NCBI GenBank assembly: GCA_938003715.1
Contig: CALKYK010000365.1
Coordinates: 1 to 21,749, forward strand
Source of the DNA: an uncultured Gammaproteobacteria bacterium
GTDB lineage: Bacteria; Pseudomonadota; Gammaproteobacteria; Steroidobacterales; Woeseiaceae
Direction: 5' to 3'
Length of the DNA: 21,749 bases
The notes beneath the pieces are model-generated. The model ran no database searches, was not told where the DNA came from, and saw only the letters and a list, made by a program, of their open reading frames with translations. A program made the position numbers and the translations under genes. This document shows, in pieces, positions 7,359-14,788 of this stretch (within the stretch, counting starts at the first letter, position 1; each line of letters starts with the position of its first letter).

Positions 7359-7364
7359 TCCCCC
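7359..7364 (-). promoter_or_regulatory. Ribosome-binding site GGGGGA of the RidA-like gene
   Basis: GGGGGA, 4 bases before ATG 7354; it decides this start over upstream in-frame codons. Confidence 0.6.
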
Positions 7365-7401
7365 GCAGGCCGTGTTCGATTCGAATGAATGTAACACGCC
7401 G

Positions 7402-7422
7402 CCGCGCGGCCACACGCCGCGG
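7402..7422. other. GC-rich stem-loop between the EAL gene and the RidA operon
   Basis: CCGCGCGGC (7402-7410) can pair with GCCGCGG (7416-7422) with one small bulge and a 5-base loop. It lies 20 bases after the stop of the receiver-GGDEF-EAL gene. It has no T-tract on the minus strand, so it could at best be a weak or Rho-dependent transcript end. Confidence 0.3.
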
Positions 7423-7441
7423 GCAATCGGAGGGGCAGGCG

Positions 7442-9370
7442 TCAGTTGGCGGCGGGCAGCCGCGGCAGTTCGGTGGCGGTCTGGTCCACCGCGCGACACC
7501 AGTCGAGAAACTCCGCTTCCGGCATCGGCTTGCCGATGAAAAAGCCCTGCGCGACATCGCAGCCGAAGCGGGTCACCATCACGAGCTGCTGCTCGGTTTC
7601 GACGCCTTCGGCGACGACTTCGAGACCCATCGCCTTGCCGAGGGCGATGATTGCCTGCACGACGCGGGCATTGGTTCCGGACTCGGTCAGGCGTTCGACG
7701 AACTTCTGGTCGATCTTCAGCGTCTCGACCGGCAGTTCGGCAAGATAGCTCAGCGACGAATAGCCGGTGCCGAAGTCGTCGATGTGAATGCCGATCCCAT
7801 ACGCGGACAGCTCGGCCAGCACCGGCCGGGCGATCGTCAGGTCTTCGAGCAGCACGGTCTCGGTCAGCTCGAGATTCAGCATCTGCTTGTCGATGCGTTG
7901 CTGCTTGAGGATGCCCTTGATCAGATCGAGCAGCCGGTCGTTGCGCAGCTGGTGCGCGGACAGGTTGACGCTGACCGGCACGTCCCAGCTCACCGCGCTG
8001 CGCCAGTTCGCAACCGACGCGCACACGTGCCGCAGGATGCTCTCGAACAGCAGGTCGGAGATGCCCATCTCCTCGGACAGCGGTACGAAGTCGGCCGGCG
8101 GCACGATGCTGCCGTCTGGACGCTGCCAGCGCGCCAGCGCCTCGACGCCGGTCACGCGCCCGCTCGACAGTGAAAGCTGCGGCTGGAACCAGGCGATGAT
8201 CTCGCCGTTCTCGATCGCCTGGCGCAGTTCGGCCTGGGTATCGAACTTGTGCCGGGCGCGGTACTGCATGTCGCTGTGATAAAACGTCACGCCGCCTTGC
8301 GGACGCCGCATCGAACGGTGCAGGGCCGCCTCGGCGCAGCGGAACACCGATTTTGCATCGCGGCCGTGTACCGGGTGCCAGGCGACGCCGGCTGCCGCCT
8401 TGAGGAACAGCTCGCGGTCCTGGATCAGGAACGGCGCCTCGATCGCCTTGCGCATCTCCGTGACCATGTCCTCGAGCGCATCTTCGCTGTCCACCGACGG
8501 CAGCACACAGGCAAATTCGTCCGCGCCGAAGCGACCGACGACTGTCGGCTGCCCGTCGGCCAGCCCGTCGCAGATCCGCTGCAGCCGCCGGCCGATCTCG
8601 ATCAGCAGCTCCGTGCCAGCCTCGTATCCCATCGTTTCATTCAGGAAGCTGAAGCGATCGATGTCGATCAGCAGCACGGCGGTGTTGTGGTCGGAGGACG
8701 GCGCGGAATCGATCAGGAGCTGCAGCTCGTCCAGCAGGCGCAGGCGATTCGGCAGTCCGGTCACCGGGTCGAAGTACGCGAGCTTGTGCAGCGCTTCGGT
8801 ACGCTCCCAGACGCGCTGCTCGAGCACGTCGTTTGCCCGGCGTAGCGCGAGATCGGCGTGCCACTTGCCGCACAGCGCCGCCGCGAGCTGGCGGCACTCG
8901 ATGGCATGAAACGGTTTCTTGAAGAAAAAGACGCGGTCGGCCGGCGGAATGATCGAGCCGAGATCTTCCGGCTCCGGGCTCATCGAGCCGGTCACGATGA
9001 CGATGTTGACGTTCGGGTCGATTTCGCGGATGCGCTTGCCCGCCTCGAGGCCGTCGATGCCGGGCGGCATGCGAATGTCGAGAAACACGATGGAAAACGG
9101 GTTGCCGGCAGCGCAGGCCTCCTCGACCGCCTCGACCGCCGTTTCGCCCTGCGAGCGGGCTTCCACGTCGAACCGCGCCGCACCACGCTCGTCCGTTTCG
9201 TCGCCGAACAGTACCTTTTCGAGGTCGCCCAGCGTCGACACCGCCGATCCCGGCTCGAAGTCCTCGCCGAGGCAGCGCAGGTATTCGCCGATCAGCGCCT
9301 TGTCGTCGTCGACGACGAGTATGCGATTCGTCGTGGACGTGTCCGGCAGCGGGTTTGCCGGCACGCTCAC
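7442..9370 (-). CDS. Receiver-GGDEF-EAL protein, probable c-di-GMP phosphodiesterase
   Basis: A 642-residue protein starting at GTG 9370, which overlaps the TGA of the upstream receiver gene (GTGA); a longer upstream frame only shadows that gene. The receiver domain (about 15-165) has acidic residues D21-D23, phospho-acceptor D98 in LDIRMPPG, T127 and K152, with some 40 extra residues between the first acidic cluster and D98. A short coiled segment leads to a GGDEF domain (about 195-365) that is degenerate: the signature is GADEF (282-286), the substrate-binding region reads FSFLNETMGYEAG, and no RxxD inhibitory site is seen. The EAL domain (about 376-625) looks active: E410 of EALARW, NLSAHQL, ELTETVL, DDFGTGYSSL, KID, AEGVE and QGFFIGKPM. 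The likely output is phosphorylation-controlled breakdown of cyclic di-GMP, with GGDEF as a GTP-sensing or inert module. It is the third gene of the kinase/receiver operon. Confidence 0.92.
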   Translation of the reverse strand: MSVPANPLPDTSTTNRILVVDDDKALIGEYLRCLGEDFEPGSAVSTLGDLEKVLFGDETDERGAARFDVEARSQGETAVEAVEEACAAGNPFSIVFLDIRMPPGIDGLEAGKRIREIDPNVNIVIVTGSMSPEPEDLGSIIPPADRVFFFKKPFHAIECRQLAAALCGKWHADLALRRANDVLEQRVWERTEALHKLAYFDPVTGLPNRLRLLDELQLLIDSAPSSDHNTAVLLIDIDRFSFLNETMGYEAGTELLIEIGRRLQRICDGLADGQPTVVGRFGADEFACVLPSVDSEDALEDMVTEMRKAIEAPFLIQDRELFLKAAAGVAWHPVHGRDAKSVFRCAEAALHRSMRRPQGGVTFYHSDMQYRARHKFDTQAELRQAIENGEIIAWFQPQLSLSSGRVTGVEALARWQRPDGSIVPPADFVPLSEEMGISDLLFESILRHVCASVANWRSAVSWDVPVSVNLSAHQLRNDRLLDLIKGILKQQRIDKQMLNLELTETVLLEDLTIARPVLAELSAYGIGIHIDDFGTGYSSLSYLAELPVETLKIDQKFVERLTESGTNARVVQAIIALGKAMGLEVVAEGVETEQQLVMVTRFGCDVAQGFFIGKPMPEAEFLDWCRAVDQTATELPRLPAAN

Positions 9371-9855
9371 GGGTGATGCACCATGCCCGCGACGTCCTCG
9401 GCAAGCTGGACGAAGGAGAGCGGCTTGTTGAAGTAGTGCAGTTTCATCGGCGGCGGCACGCGCTGCTCGAGTTCCGCGCGGGGCACGTCGGAGAAACCGG
9501 AAACGAAAATGATCTCGACGTCGGGATCGACTTCGCGAATCCGGCTGCCGGCTTCCACGCCGGAAATACCCGGCGGCATGCGAATGTCGAGTATGACCAC
9601 GTCGAACGGGCACCCGTCCCGGGCCGCCTTTTTCGCGATCTCGACCGCTTCGAGCCCCTGGCGGCACGCGACCACCTCGAAGCTCGGCGCCTCGCCGACT
9701 TCGACTTCGTCATCGAACAGCTCGGCATCGAGCGCTTTCAGTTCGCGGGTCGCATCGGCGCGATCTTCGACGCCGAACGCCTCGCGATAGCACTCCAGAA
9801 TGTGCTCATCGTCATCGGCAATCAGGATGCGGATCGATTCCTCCGCCGAGTGCAT
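9367..9855 (-). CDS. Stand-alone response-regulator receiver protein with an enlarged loop
   Basis: A 162-residue protein from ATG 9855, preceded by GGAGAAGAAAG; a TTG six bases earlier overlapping the kinase stop is a less likely start. It is a single receiver domain: D14-D16, phospho-acceptor D90 in ILDIRMPPG, S119 and K144 in YFNKPL. The acceptor normally lies near residue 54; here about 40 extra residues (roughly 30-70, rich in Asp/Glu) separate it from the first acidic cluster. There is no output domain, so it acts CheY-like or as a phosphate shuttle. Its sequence parallels the receiver of the following GGDEF-EAL gene (same insertion, DIRMPPGI.G.EAG.RIRE.DP), even at DNA level (20 identical bases around the acceptor codon), showing a domain duplication. 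It sits 2 bases after the histidine kinase gene and overlaps the next gene by 4 bases. Confidence 0.9.
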   Translation of the reverse strand: MHSAEESIRILIADDDEHILECYREAFGVEDRADATRELKALDAELFDDEVEVGEAPSFEVVACRQGLEAVEIAKKAARDGCPFDVVILDIRMPPGISGVEAGSRIREVDPDVEIIFVSGFSDVPRAELEQRVPPPMKLHYFNKPLSFVQLAEDVAGMVHHP

Positions 9856-9857
9856 GT

Positions 9858-11759
9858 TCAACTTTCTTCTCCCGAAGCTCTTGGCAGCAGCACGTTGAAT
9901 TCAGCGCCGCGCCCCGGCCCGTCGCTGCGCGCGTAGATGCGTCCGCCCATTCCGGCCACCGCATTGGCGCACCAGTGCAGGCCGAGCCCGCCGGTCGGGC
10001 CGACCTTGGACGTATAGCCGCGCTGGAAAATGCGCTCGCCGGTCTCGTCGTCGAATCCGCAGCCGCTGTCCCTGACGGTGAGCCGGACCATGTCCGTACC
10101 CTCGACACTTTCGGTGTCCGCCGAAAGGTCGATGCAGCCGCTGGGGCTGTCGCTGCGTTCGATCGCCTCGTAGGCGTTCAGCATCAGGTTGCCCATCACC
10201 TGCACGAGCCCGACCCGGTGGCCGGCGACCGATACGCCGTTCACGCCGTTGTTGAGCCGCACGTCGACGCCGGCGGACCCCGTATCCGGGATCATCAGCG
10301 TCGCTTCCTTCAGCACTTCGTCGAGCCGCAGCGATTCGATCACCGGCGCCGCTTTCGCGTGCTTTTCCTGGTCCGCCAGTATTTCCTCGACCTGGCGTGC
10401 CTGTCGCGCCGCGATGGACAGGTTTTCGATGGCCTTTTCGCTCGAGGCGTCGACATGCTCGAACGCGGATTCGATGTACTGCAGCAGCTTGGCCGCCCGG
10501 TCAGGGGGACAGTCGCCCGCGGCCAGTTCGTCCACGGCCTTCTGCACCTTGAGTTTGCGGATGGCGCCGATGCCGCCCTGCATGCGGTCGATGCCGTTGA
10601 TCAGCGGGGTCATGGCGTTGCGAATGTTGTGCAGCACCTCGGCCGCGGTGTCCGCCTTGCCGGCCTTGAACGACTGGTCGAGCAGCAGGCGGCGGGCCTC
10701 GTTCAGTTCATTCGTCAGCTTGTTGAATTCGCGCGTCAGGGCGCCGATCTCGTCGCCCCGTGTATCCTCGTACTTCCGCGTCAGGTCGCCGCTACGGCGG
10801 ACCGCGGTGATGTGTCCGGCGAGGCCTTCCAGCGGCTGCACGATGATGCGCCGCAGTAGCAGCCATACGGCCAGCGCGACGATGACGGCGGCCAGCCCGG
10901 TGAAAATCGTTGCCGTTCCGACCGTGCTGCCGCCGAGTGCGGAGATGTTTCTCGGCGTGCGCACCGACAGCGTCAAAAGCGGCTGCTCGAAGATGTCGAC
11001 CAGCATGCCGGTGCTGATTACCGCCGTGTCCAGTGTCTCGTGCAGGATCGTTCCCGCATCGGAGCGATTGAGCGGCAACTCGAACGGCAGTTCCACCACG
11101 TTGCCGACCGCGATCGGGGTCCAGCGGAGCTGCACTTCGGTGCGCCGGCGCAGGGCCTCCATGCGCGGCTCGTCCATGAACTGGCCCATGATCATCGTGC
11201 CTGCGATCGGACCGGAGCTGTCGCTGCGCAACACCGGCCAGGAACTGATCAGCATCGGACCGAGTGCCGTCCGGACCAGCCCGACCTTGGCGCTCTCCTC
11301 GCCCGTGTGATCGAGCAGGTATTCCGCCGTCGCGCTGCCGTCGCGCAGGATGCCGAGCTTCGCGATGTCCGCCAGCGCGTCCTGGTAGTCCGCCTGGCCC
11401 CAGACGAGCTCATCGTCCGCGTTGTAGATCGCCAGCAGGTTCAGCCCGAGGTTGGTCAGGGTCGGCCGGTCGAGGTTGGATGCGCGGAAAGTCGGATAGG
11501 AACCGGTGACGTAGTCGTAGGCGTCGTCCCACAGCGCCCAGTCCGCCGTGATGGCGGACAGGTTGTCGAGATCGTTCTGGATGGCGCGCTCGGCGCGGAT
11601 CAGGTTGGTGCGTGCGTCATCGACTTCGAGCTGGTCGAAGGCCGGCGCGACGATGCTCTCGAGCGCCGCGTAGATCAGCACCGCGAGCGCGGCCATGAGC
11701 ACGAGCAGGGTCGCAGAAACTTTCTTCTGTAACGAGCGCTGCGTCATTGCTGCGGACAT
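9858..11759 (-). CDS. Membrane histidine kinase with CHASE4-like sensor and HAMP domain
   Basis: A 633-residue protein. TM1 spans about 17-33 and TM2 about 283-303, flanking a periplasmic domain of about 250 residues. Its DWALWDDAYDYV start (73-84) and overall size suggest a CHASE4 domain, which senses an unknown small molecule. A HAMP linker follows (304-357, QPLEGLAGHI ... EIGALTREFNKL). The phospho-acceptor is H377 in AAEVLHNIRNAMTPL, a variant H-box of the kind in kinases with GVLHNxxNxL signatures. The ATPase domain has N-box NLMLNAYEAI (524-533), DSGCGF (564-569), a G/F-box with IFQRGYTSK and GGLGLHWCANAV (590-601). The partner regulators follow directly: the receiver start is 2 bases after this stop. 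ATG 11759 is used; ATG 11747 is a possible alternative. The upstream flotillin gene ends 149 bases before, with a hairpin in the gap. Confidence 0.92.
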   Translation of the reverse strand: MSAAMTQRSLQKKVSATLLVLMAALAVLIYAALESIVAPAFDQLEVDDARTNLIRAERAIQNDLDNLSAITADWALWDDAYDYVTGSYPTFRASNLDRPTLTNLGLNLLAIYNADDELVWGQADYQDALADIAKLGILRDGSATAEYLLDHTGEESAKVGLVRTALGPMLISSWPVLRSDSSGPIAGTMIMGQFMDEPRMEALRRRTEVQLRWTPIAVGNVVELPFELPLNRSDAGTILHETLDTAVISTGMLVDIFEQPLLTLSVRTPRNISALGGSTVGTATIFTGLAAVIVALAVWLLLRRIIVQPLEGLAGHITAVRRSGDLTRKYEDTRGDEIGALTREFNKLTNELNEARRLLLDQSFKAGKADTAAEVLHNIRNAMTPLINGIDRMQGGIGAIRKLKVQKAVDELAAGDCPPDRAAKLLQYIESAFEHVDASSEKAIENLSIAARQARQVEEILADQEKHAKAAPVIESLRLDEVLKEATLMIPDTGSAGVDVRLNNGVNGVSVAGHRVGLVQVMGNLMLNAYEAIERSDSPSGCIDLSADTESVEGTDMVRLTVRDSGCGFDDETGERIFQRGYTSKVGPTGGLGLHWCANAVAGMGGRIYARSDGPGRGAEFNVLLPRASGEES

Positions 11760-11853
11760 AGGGCGTACCCGCCACCGGACATAACATCATCGGACAGTGT
11801 ACGGGGGATGGCGATCGCCGGCTGTGATCCAGTGCCCTTTCCAGCCCTGTATT

Positions 11854-11888
11854 CGGCGTAATCTTCGGAAATTCGGCAACTTACGCCG
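11854..11888. other. Stem-loop between the flotillin and histidine kinase genes
   Basis: CGGCGTAA (11854-11861) and TTACGCCG (11881-11888) form a perfect 8-base stem with a 19-base loop containing two TTCGG units. There is no T-tract on the minus strand. It could be an RNA processing, stabilising or attenuation site separating expression of the membrane pair from the signalling genes. A second small perfect inverted repeat (GGTCGA-GT-TCGACC, 11896-11909) overlaps the flotillin stop codon. Confidence 0.45.
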
Positions 11889-11908
11889 CGTGCCTGGTCG
11901 AGTTCGAC

Positions 11909-13501
11909 CTAATCCTGCTTCTTGCGTCGAAACTTCGCCTGCTTCGGGCCGGGCGGGGGATCGTCGTCCGATTCAGCCACGTCCTCGACCCTGCCGAGCG
12001 CGGCCGGTAGCTCGACGCCGGCCTGCTTTGCCAAATCGTGGAGCGGCGGCAGTGCGCCGATCATGCCGCGGAGAAACCCGGCGGTGCTGGTCGCACCGTT
12101 GCCCTCCGCGCCGTTCTCCCAGACCGTGATCTTGTCGATCTTCAGATTCTGGATCGCCTTGACCTGTTCGGCGACCAGCGTCGGCAGCTGCTCGATCATC
12201 AACAGCGACGGCGCGATGTCCTTTCGGTCGCCGCATATTTCAAGCAGTCGCTGGTAGCCGTTCGCCTTGGCCTCGAGCACGTTCTGGATGCCCTCCGCTT
12301 CCGCCTTGTACTTGGCGAGGATGGCGTCCGCTTCGCCGGCGGCGATCCGCCGCTGGCGTTCCGCCTCCGCGTCGGCCTCGATTTCGACCTTGCGCTGTTC
12401 GACGATCTGCTGCGAAACCTCGAGTTTCTCGAGCCGCGCGATCTCCTGGTCCTTTTCGGCCTTCAGCACGTCGCGGGTCGCCTCGGCCATTGCCACCTCG
12501 CCGCGCCGTTTGGCTTCGGCCTGGCGCTTGGCCAGTTCGGCCTGGTAGTCCGCAATTTCGGCCTTGCTCTCGTTCTCACCCTGGATCGCACTGGCCTCGA
12601 GCTTTGCCACTTCGACGCGCTGCTGGGCTTCCGCCCGTTTCTTGCCTTCGGTCGCAATGGCGGACTGCTCGGCCACGGCAACTTCCTGTGCGCGCTTCGC
12701 CTCCGCCTCGCCCGCAATGCCCTCGGCCTCGAGACTGGCAACCTGGACACGCTGGTCGCGCTCTGCTGCCTTGGTACCGGTAGCGGCCTGCGCGCTTTGC
12801 TGCGCGACTTCGACATCGCGCTCCCTGATGTTGGTCGCCGACCCGATGGCGCCTTCGCGATCGGCAGCAGCGACTTCGACTTTCGCTTTGTTGATCGCCT
12901 CCGCAGCCGCTTTCTGTCCGAGCGCCTCGATGTATCCCGACTCGTCCATGATGTCGCGGATGTTGACGTTGATCATCTCGAGCCCGATCTTGTTCAGCTC
13001 GAAATTCACGTTCTTGTTAACGAGATCGAGGAATTTCTCGCGATCCTGGTTGATTTCCTCGATCGACAGCGTGGCGATCACCAGGCGCATCTGGCCCAGG
13101 ATGATGTCCTTGGCCTGGTTCGCTATTTGGGTTTCATCCAGGCCCAGGAGACGCTCGGCCGCGTTGTTCATGATGTCAGGATCTGTCGAAACGCCAATCG
13201 TGAACGTCGACGGCACGTTGACGCGAATGTTCTTTTTCGACAGGGCGCTTTGCAGTTCGATTTCTATCGTCAGCGGTTCGAGCGACAGGAAACCGTAACT
13301 CTGCAACAGCGGGATCACGAATGTACCGCCACCGTGAATGCAGCGCGCCGCGCGCGATCCCGTCACCTTGCCGTACACGACCAGGATCCGGTTCGACGGG
13401 CATCTCTTGTATTGTGAAATCAGGATCGCGAGGAAAAACGCGACCAGCAGGACGATCGATACGACCAGCATCAACGGTCCGGGTGTCACCCCTTGCAGCA
13501 T
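11909..13501 (-). CDS. Flotillin-like SPFH-domain protein
   Basis: A 530-residue protein. A single N-terminal membrane segment (about 9-29) is followed by an SPFH/PHB domain (about 35-200; RCIHGGGTFVIPLLQSYGFL and the EINQDREKFLDLVNKNVN region). Then comes a long Ala/Glu-rich helical region (about 200-430) with EAEAKRAQE-, RVEVAKLEA- and AEAKRRGEV-type repeats, typical of the flotillin coiled coil. The C-terminus contains LLMIEQLPTLVAEQ and ITVWENG, also typical of bacterial flotillins (FloT/YuaG/YqiK group), and a charged tail KFRRKKQD. Flotillins form oligomeric membrane-associated assemblies that organise lipid microdomains and can cluster signalling proteins. The immediately upstream NfeD/YuaF-like gene (42-base gap) is its usual partner. 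The leader has GAGAG 7 bases before the ATG and a run of eight A. Confidence 0.93.
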   Translation of the reverse strand: MLQGVTPGPLMLVVSIVLLVAFFLAILISQYKRCPSNRILVVYGKVTGSRAARCIHGGGTFVIPLLQSYGFLSLEPLTIEIELQSALSKKNIRVNVPSTFTIGVSTDPDIMNNAAERLLGLDETQIANQAKDIILGQMRLVIATLSIEEINQDREKFLDLVNKNVNFELNKIGLEMINVNIRDIMDESGYIEALGQKAAAEAINKAKVEVAAADREGAIGSATNIRERDVEVAQQSAQAATGTKAAERDQRVQVASLEAEGIAGEAEAKRAQEVAVAEQSAIATEGKKRAEAQQRVEVAKLEASAIQGENESKAEIADYQAELAKRQAEAKRRGEVAMAEATRDVLKAEKDQEIARLEKLEVSQQIVEQRKVEIEADAEAERQRRIAAGEADAILAKYKAEAEGIQNVLEAKANGYQRLLEICGDRKDIAPSLLMIEQLPTLVAEQVKAIQNLKIDKITVWENGAEGNGATSTAGFLRGMIGALPPLHDLAKQAGVELPAALGRVEDVAESDDDPPPGPKQAKFRRKKQD

Positions 13502-13543
13502 GATTGACTCTCTTTTTTTTGTCTTATTGTCGTTATTTCGAGA

Positions 13544-14095
13544 TCAGTCGGCAGCTTCGACGACGAACGTGCCGTCGTCGCGTACCGCGACCACCCGCGC
13601 GCTCGAAAACTCGACGAGCCGTGGTCCGTTGCTGATCGCGTCGAGCACTTTCAGGCGCCCGGAAACCGAGACCTGGATCTTGCCCTGACCGGCGCCTTTT
13701 TCCGGAATGGTCATGTACACCTTCGCAGTGCGGCCGACGGCGGAGCCCAGGTCGTACTCCACGGATTTCGACAGCTTCCTCGCGAAGGCCATCATGCCCG
13801 ATGCCATCAGCATCAGCGCAAAGCCGAAGCCCGTCGCAGCAGCCGCGGAGGCCATGCCGCCGAGTTCCCAGTCGACGCGCGCCGTGAGGCCCATCCACCC
13901 GGCGCCCATGAAGAAGGCGAGGATCGAGAGCAACGAAAACAGGCTGAACGCGCCGTCGCCGCCGGCGTCGGCAAGATCACCGTCGATGTCGCCGTCACCG
14001 CCGAAAAACAGCGCGATCAGCAATCTCAACAGGAAGAATACGGTGCCGATGAGCGCCATGATCAGGTATACGAGCACGTCCGTCCCGTAGCGCAA
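13544..14095 (-). CDS. NfeD/YuaF-like membrane protein, flotillin partner
   Basis: A 183-residue protein when started at TTG 14095. It has an N-terminal membrane segment (about 8-31, VYLIMALIGTVFFLLRLLIAL), an acidic Asp/Gly loop (GGDGDIDGDLADAGGDG), two further hydrophobic segments (about 50-66 and 80-103), and a C-terminal beta-rich domain of about 75 residues (GRTAKVYMTIPEKG ... DGTFVVEAAD) that fits the OB-fold of NfeD-family proteins. These proteins are encoded next to flotillins and are thought to act together in membrane microdomains; the pairing here supports the call. The start is uncertain. The frame stays open and strongly coding-like upstream (IFDLLFNWDEA, preferred codons), and an ATC at 14128 has GGGAGAC 6 bases upstream, so the real start may be a rare AUC adding 11 residues. 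Confidence 0.85.
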   Translation of the reverse strand: MRYGTDVLVYLIMALIGTVFFLLRLLIALFFGGDGDIDGDLADAGGDGAFSLFSLLSILAFFMGAGWMGLTARVDWELGGMASAAAATGFGFALMLMASGMMAFARKLSKSVEYDLGSAVGRTAKVYMTIPEKGAGQGKIQVSVSGRLKVLDAISNGPRLVEFSSARVVAVRDDGTFVVEAAD

Positions 14096-14125
14096 TGCCT
14101 CGTCCCAATTGAACAGCAGGTCGAA

Positions 14126-14141
14126 GATGGCCCTGTCTCCC
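14126..14141 (-). promoter_or_regulatory. Ribosome-binding site and possible AUC start of the NfeD-like gene
   Basis: GGGAGAC (14135-14141) lies 6 bases before an ATC codon (14126-14128) that is in frame with the NfeD-like gene. The eleven codons between it and TTG 14095 are of the preferred GC-ending kind, while codons further upstream are not. Confidence 0.4.
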
Positions 14142-14155
14142 GTATGGTTGGTTCG

Positions 14156-14164
14156 AATATACCA
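14156..14164 (-). promoter_or_regulatory. Possible extended -10 promoter for the NfeD-like/flotillin operon
   Basis: TGGTATATT on the minus strand matches an extended -10 element (TGnTATAAT, one mismatch). Transcription would start near 14149, just upstream of the ribosome-binding site at 14135-14141. No good -35 hexamer is seen, as is common for extended -10 promoters. Confidence 0.35.
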
Positions 14165-14212
14165 TCAAGCTCGTGGCGGATTGCCGCCCGGCTCGCCGTG
14201 ATGGGCCCGGTG

Positions 14213-14644
14213 TTATTCGCGGCTGCGCGCGTCGATCGCCTCCCATCGCGCATAGATCTCGTCCGGCCACAGGCTCTGGAACCAGGCAACGACGGCGAGC
14301 CGATCGTCCCGCGAGAGGACTGCGCTGAATCCGGGCATTACTCCGCCGTAGGCTCCTGCGCCGTTCGCGATCACGGTGTCGAGTTGCTCCAACGGGTGGT
14401 GCCAGGTGTGCGCGGTGCCGTTCAGGGGCGGCGGCGGGTAGTTGCCGTTCGCATCGGGCGTCCGCCACTCCGCGGTCGCGCTGCCGTCGGCCGCGTGGCA
14501 GACAGCACAGTAGGTCTGGTACAGCGGCGCCCCCGCTTCCACCTGTGCGGCGGTGTACCAGCGGCCGGGCACGGTGTCCGGCGCCGGTGCGTCGCTGCCG
14601 CATGCAGCCAGGATGACGATTATTGCCGCTGAGGCCCTGCGCAT
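14213..14644 (-). CDS. Lipoprotein class I cytochrome c
   Basis: A 143-residue protein from ATG 14644. The N-terminus MRRASAAIIVILAACGSD is a lipoprotein signal with lipobox LAAC (Cys15), so the protein is anchored to a membrane facing the periplasm. The haem site is CAVCH (46-50), and Met103 in GGVMPGF is the probable axial ligand. The size, the ADGSA segment after CAVCH and the C-terminal helix LAVVAWFQSLWPDEIYARWE match single-haem c-type cytochromes that carry electrons between membrane enzymes. Its redox partners are not in the window; the nearby D-amino-acid dehydrogenase feeds electrons to quinones but a direct link is not shown. The gene is divergent from the TPP enzyme gene (144-base gap) and 117 bases upstream of the NfeD-like gene. 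A longer upstream frame is only antisense to the TPP enzyme and was not used. Confidence 0.88.
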   Translation of the reverse strand: MRRASAAIIVILAACGSDAPAPDTVPGRWYTAAQVEAGAPLYQTYCAVCHAADGSATAEWRTPDANGNYPPPPLNGTAHTWHHPLEQLDTVIANGAGAYGGVMPGFSAVLSRDDRLAVVAWFQSLWPDEIYARWEAIDARSRE

Positions 14645-14788
14645 CTGTGTCTCGGTGCGATTACGGGCCGCCAGCATAGGGGCGACCGACGCGCGATTCC
14701 AGCGACGATCGGGCAGAATGCTCAAGTCCTGCGGCATCAGGCCGACCCGCTGGCGGGGCGTGCCGGTCAGAAAACAAAGGAAATATCG

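Noticed and set aside
6887..8173. Plus-strand open frame (428 codons) across the RidA and EAL genes
   Set aside because: It is antisense to conserved RidA and EAL motifs, and composition is that of a mirrored GC-rich gene.
9371..9667. Longer N-terminus of the GGDEF-EAL protein reaching 9667
   Set aside because: It would overlap the receiver gene in another frame and lacks any domain; GTG 9370 overlapping the upstream stop explains the layout better.
12038..13417. Plus-strand open frame (459 codons) opposite flotillin
   Set aside because: It mirrors the repetitive coiled-coil codons of flotillin; no domain is visible.
13513..13520. Run of eight T on the plus strand near the flotillin start, as a terminator
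   Set aside because: No hairpin precedes it on the plus strand and no plus-strand gene ends there; on the minus strand it is the A-rich leader of flotillin.
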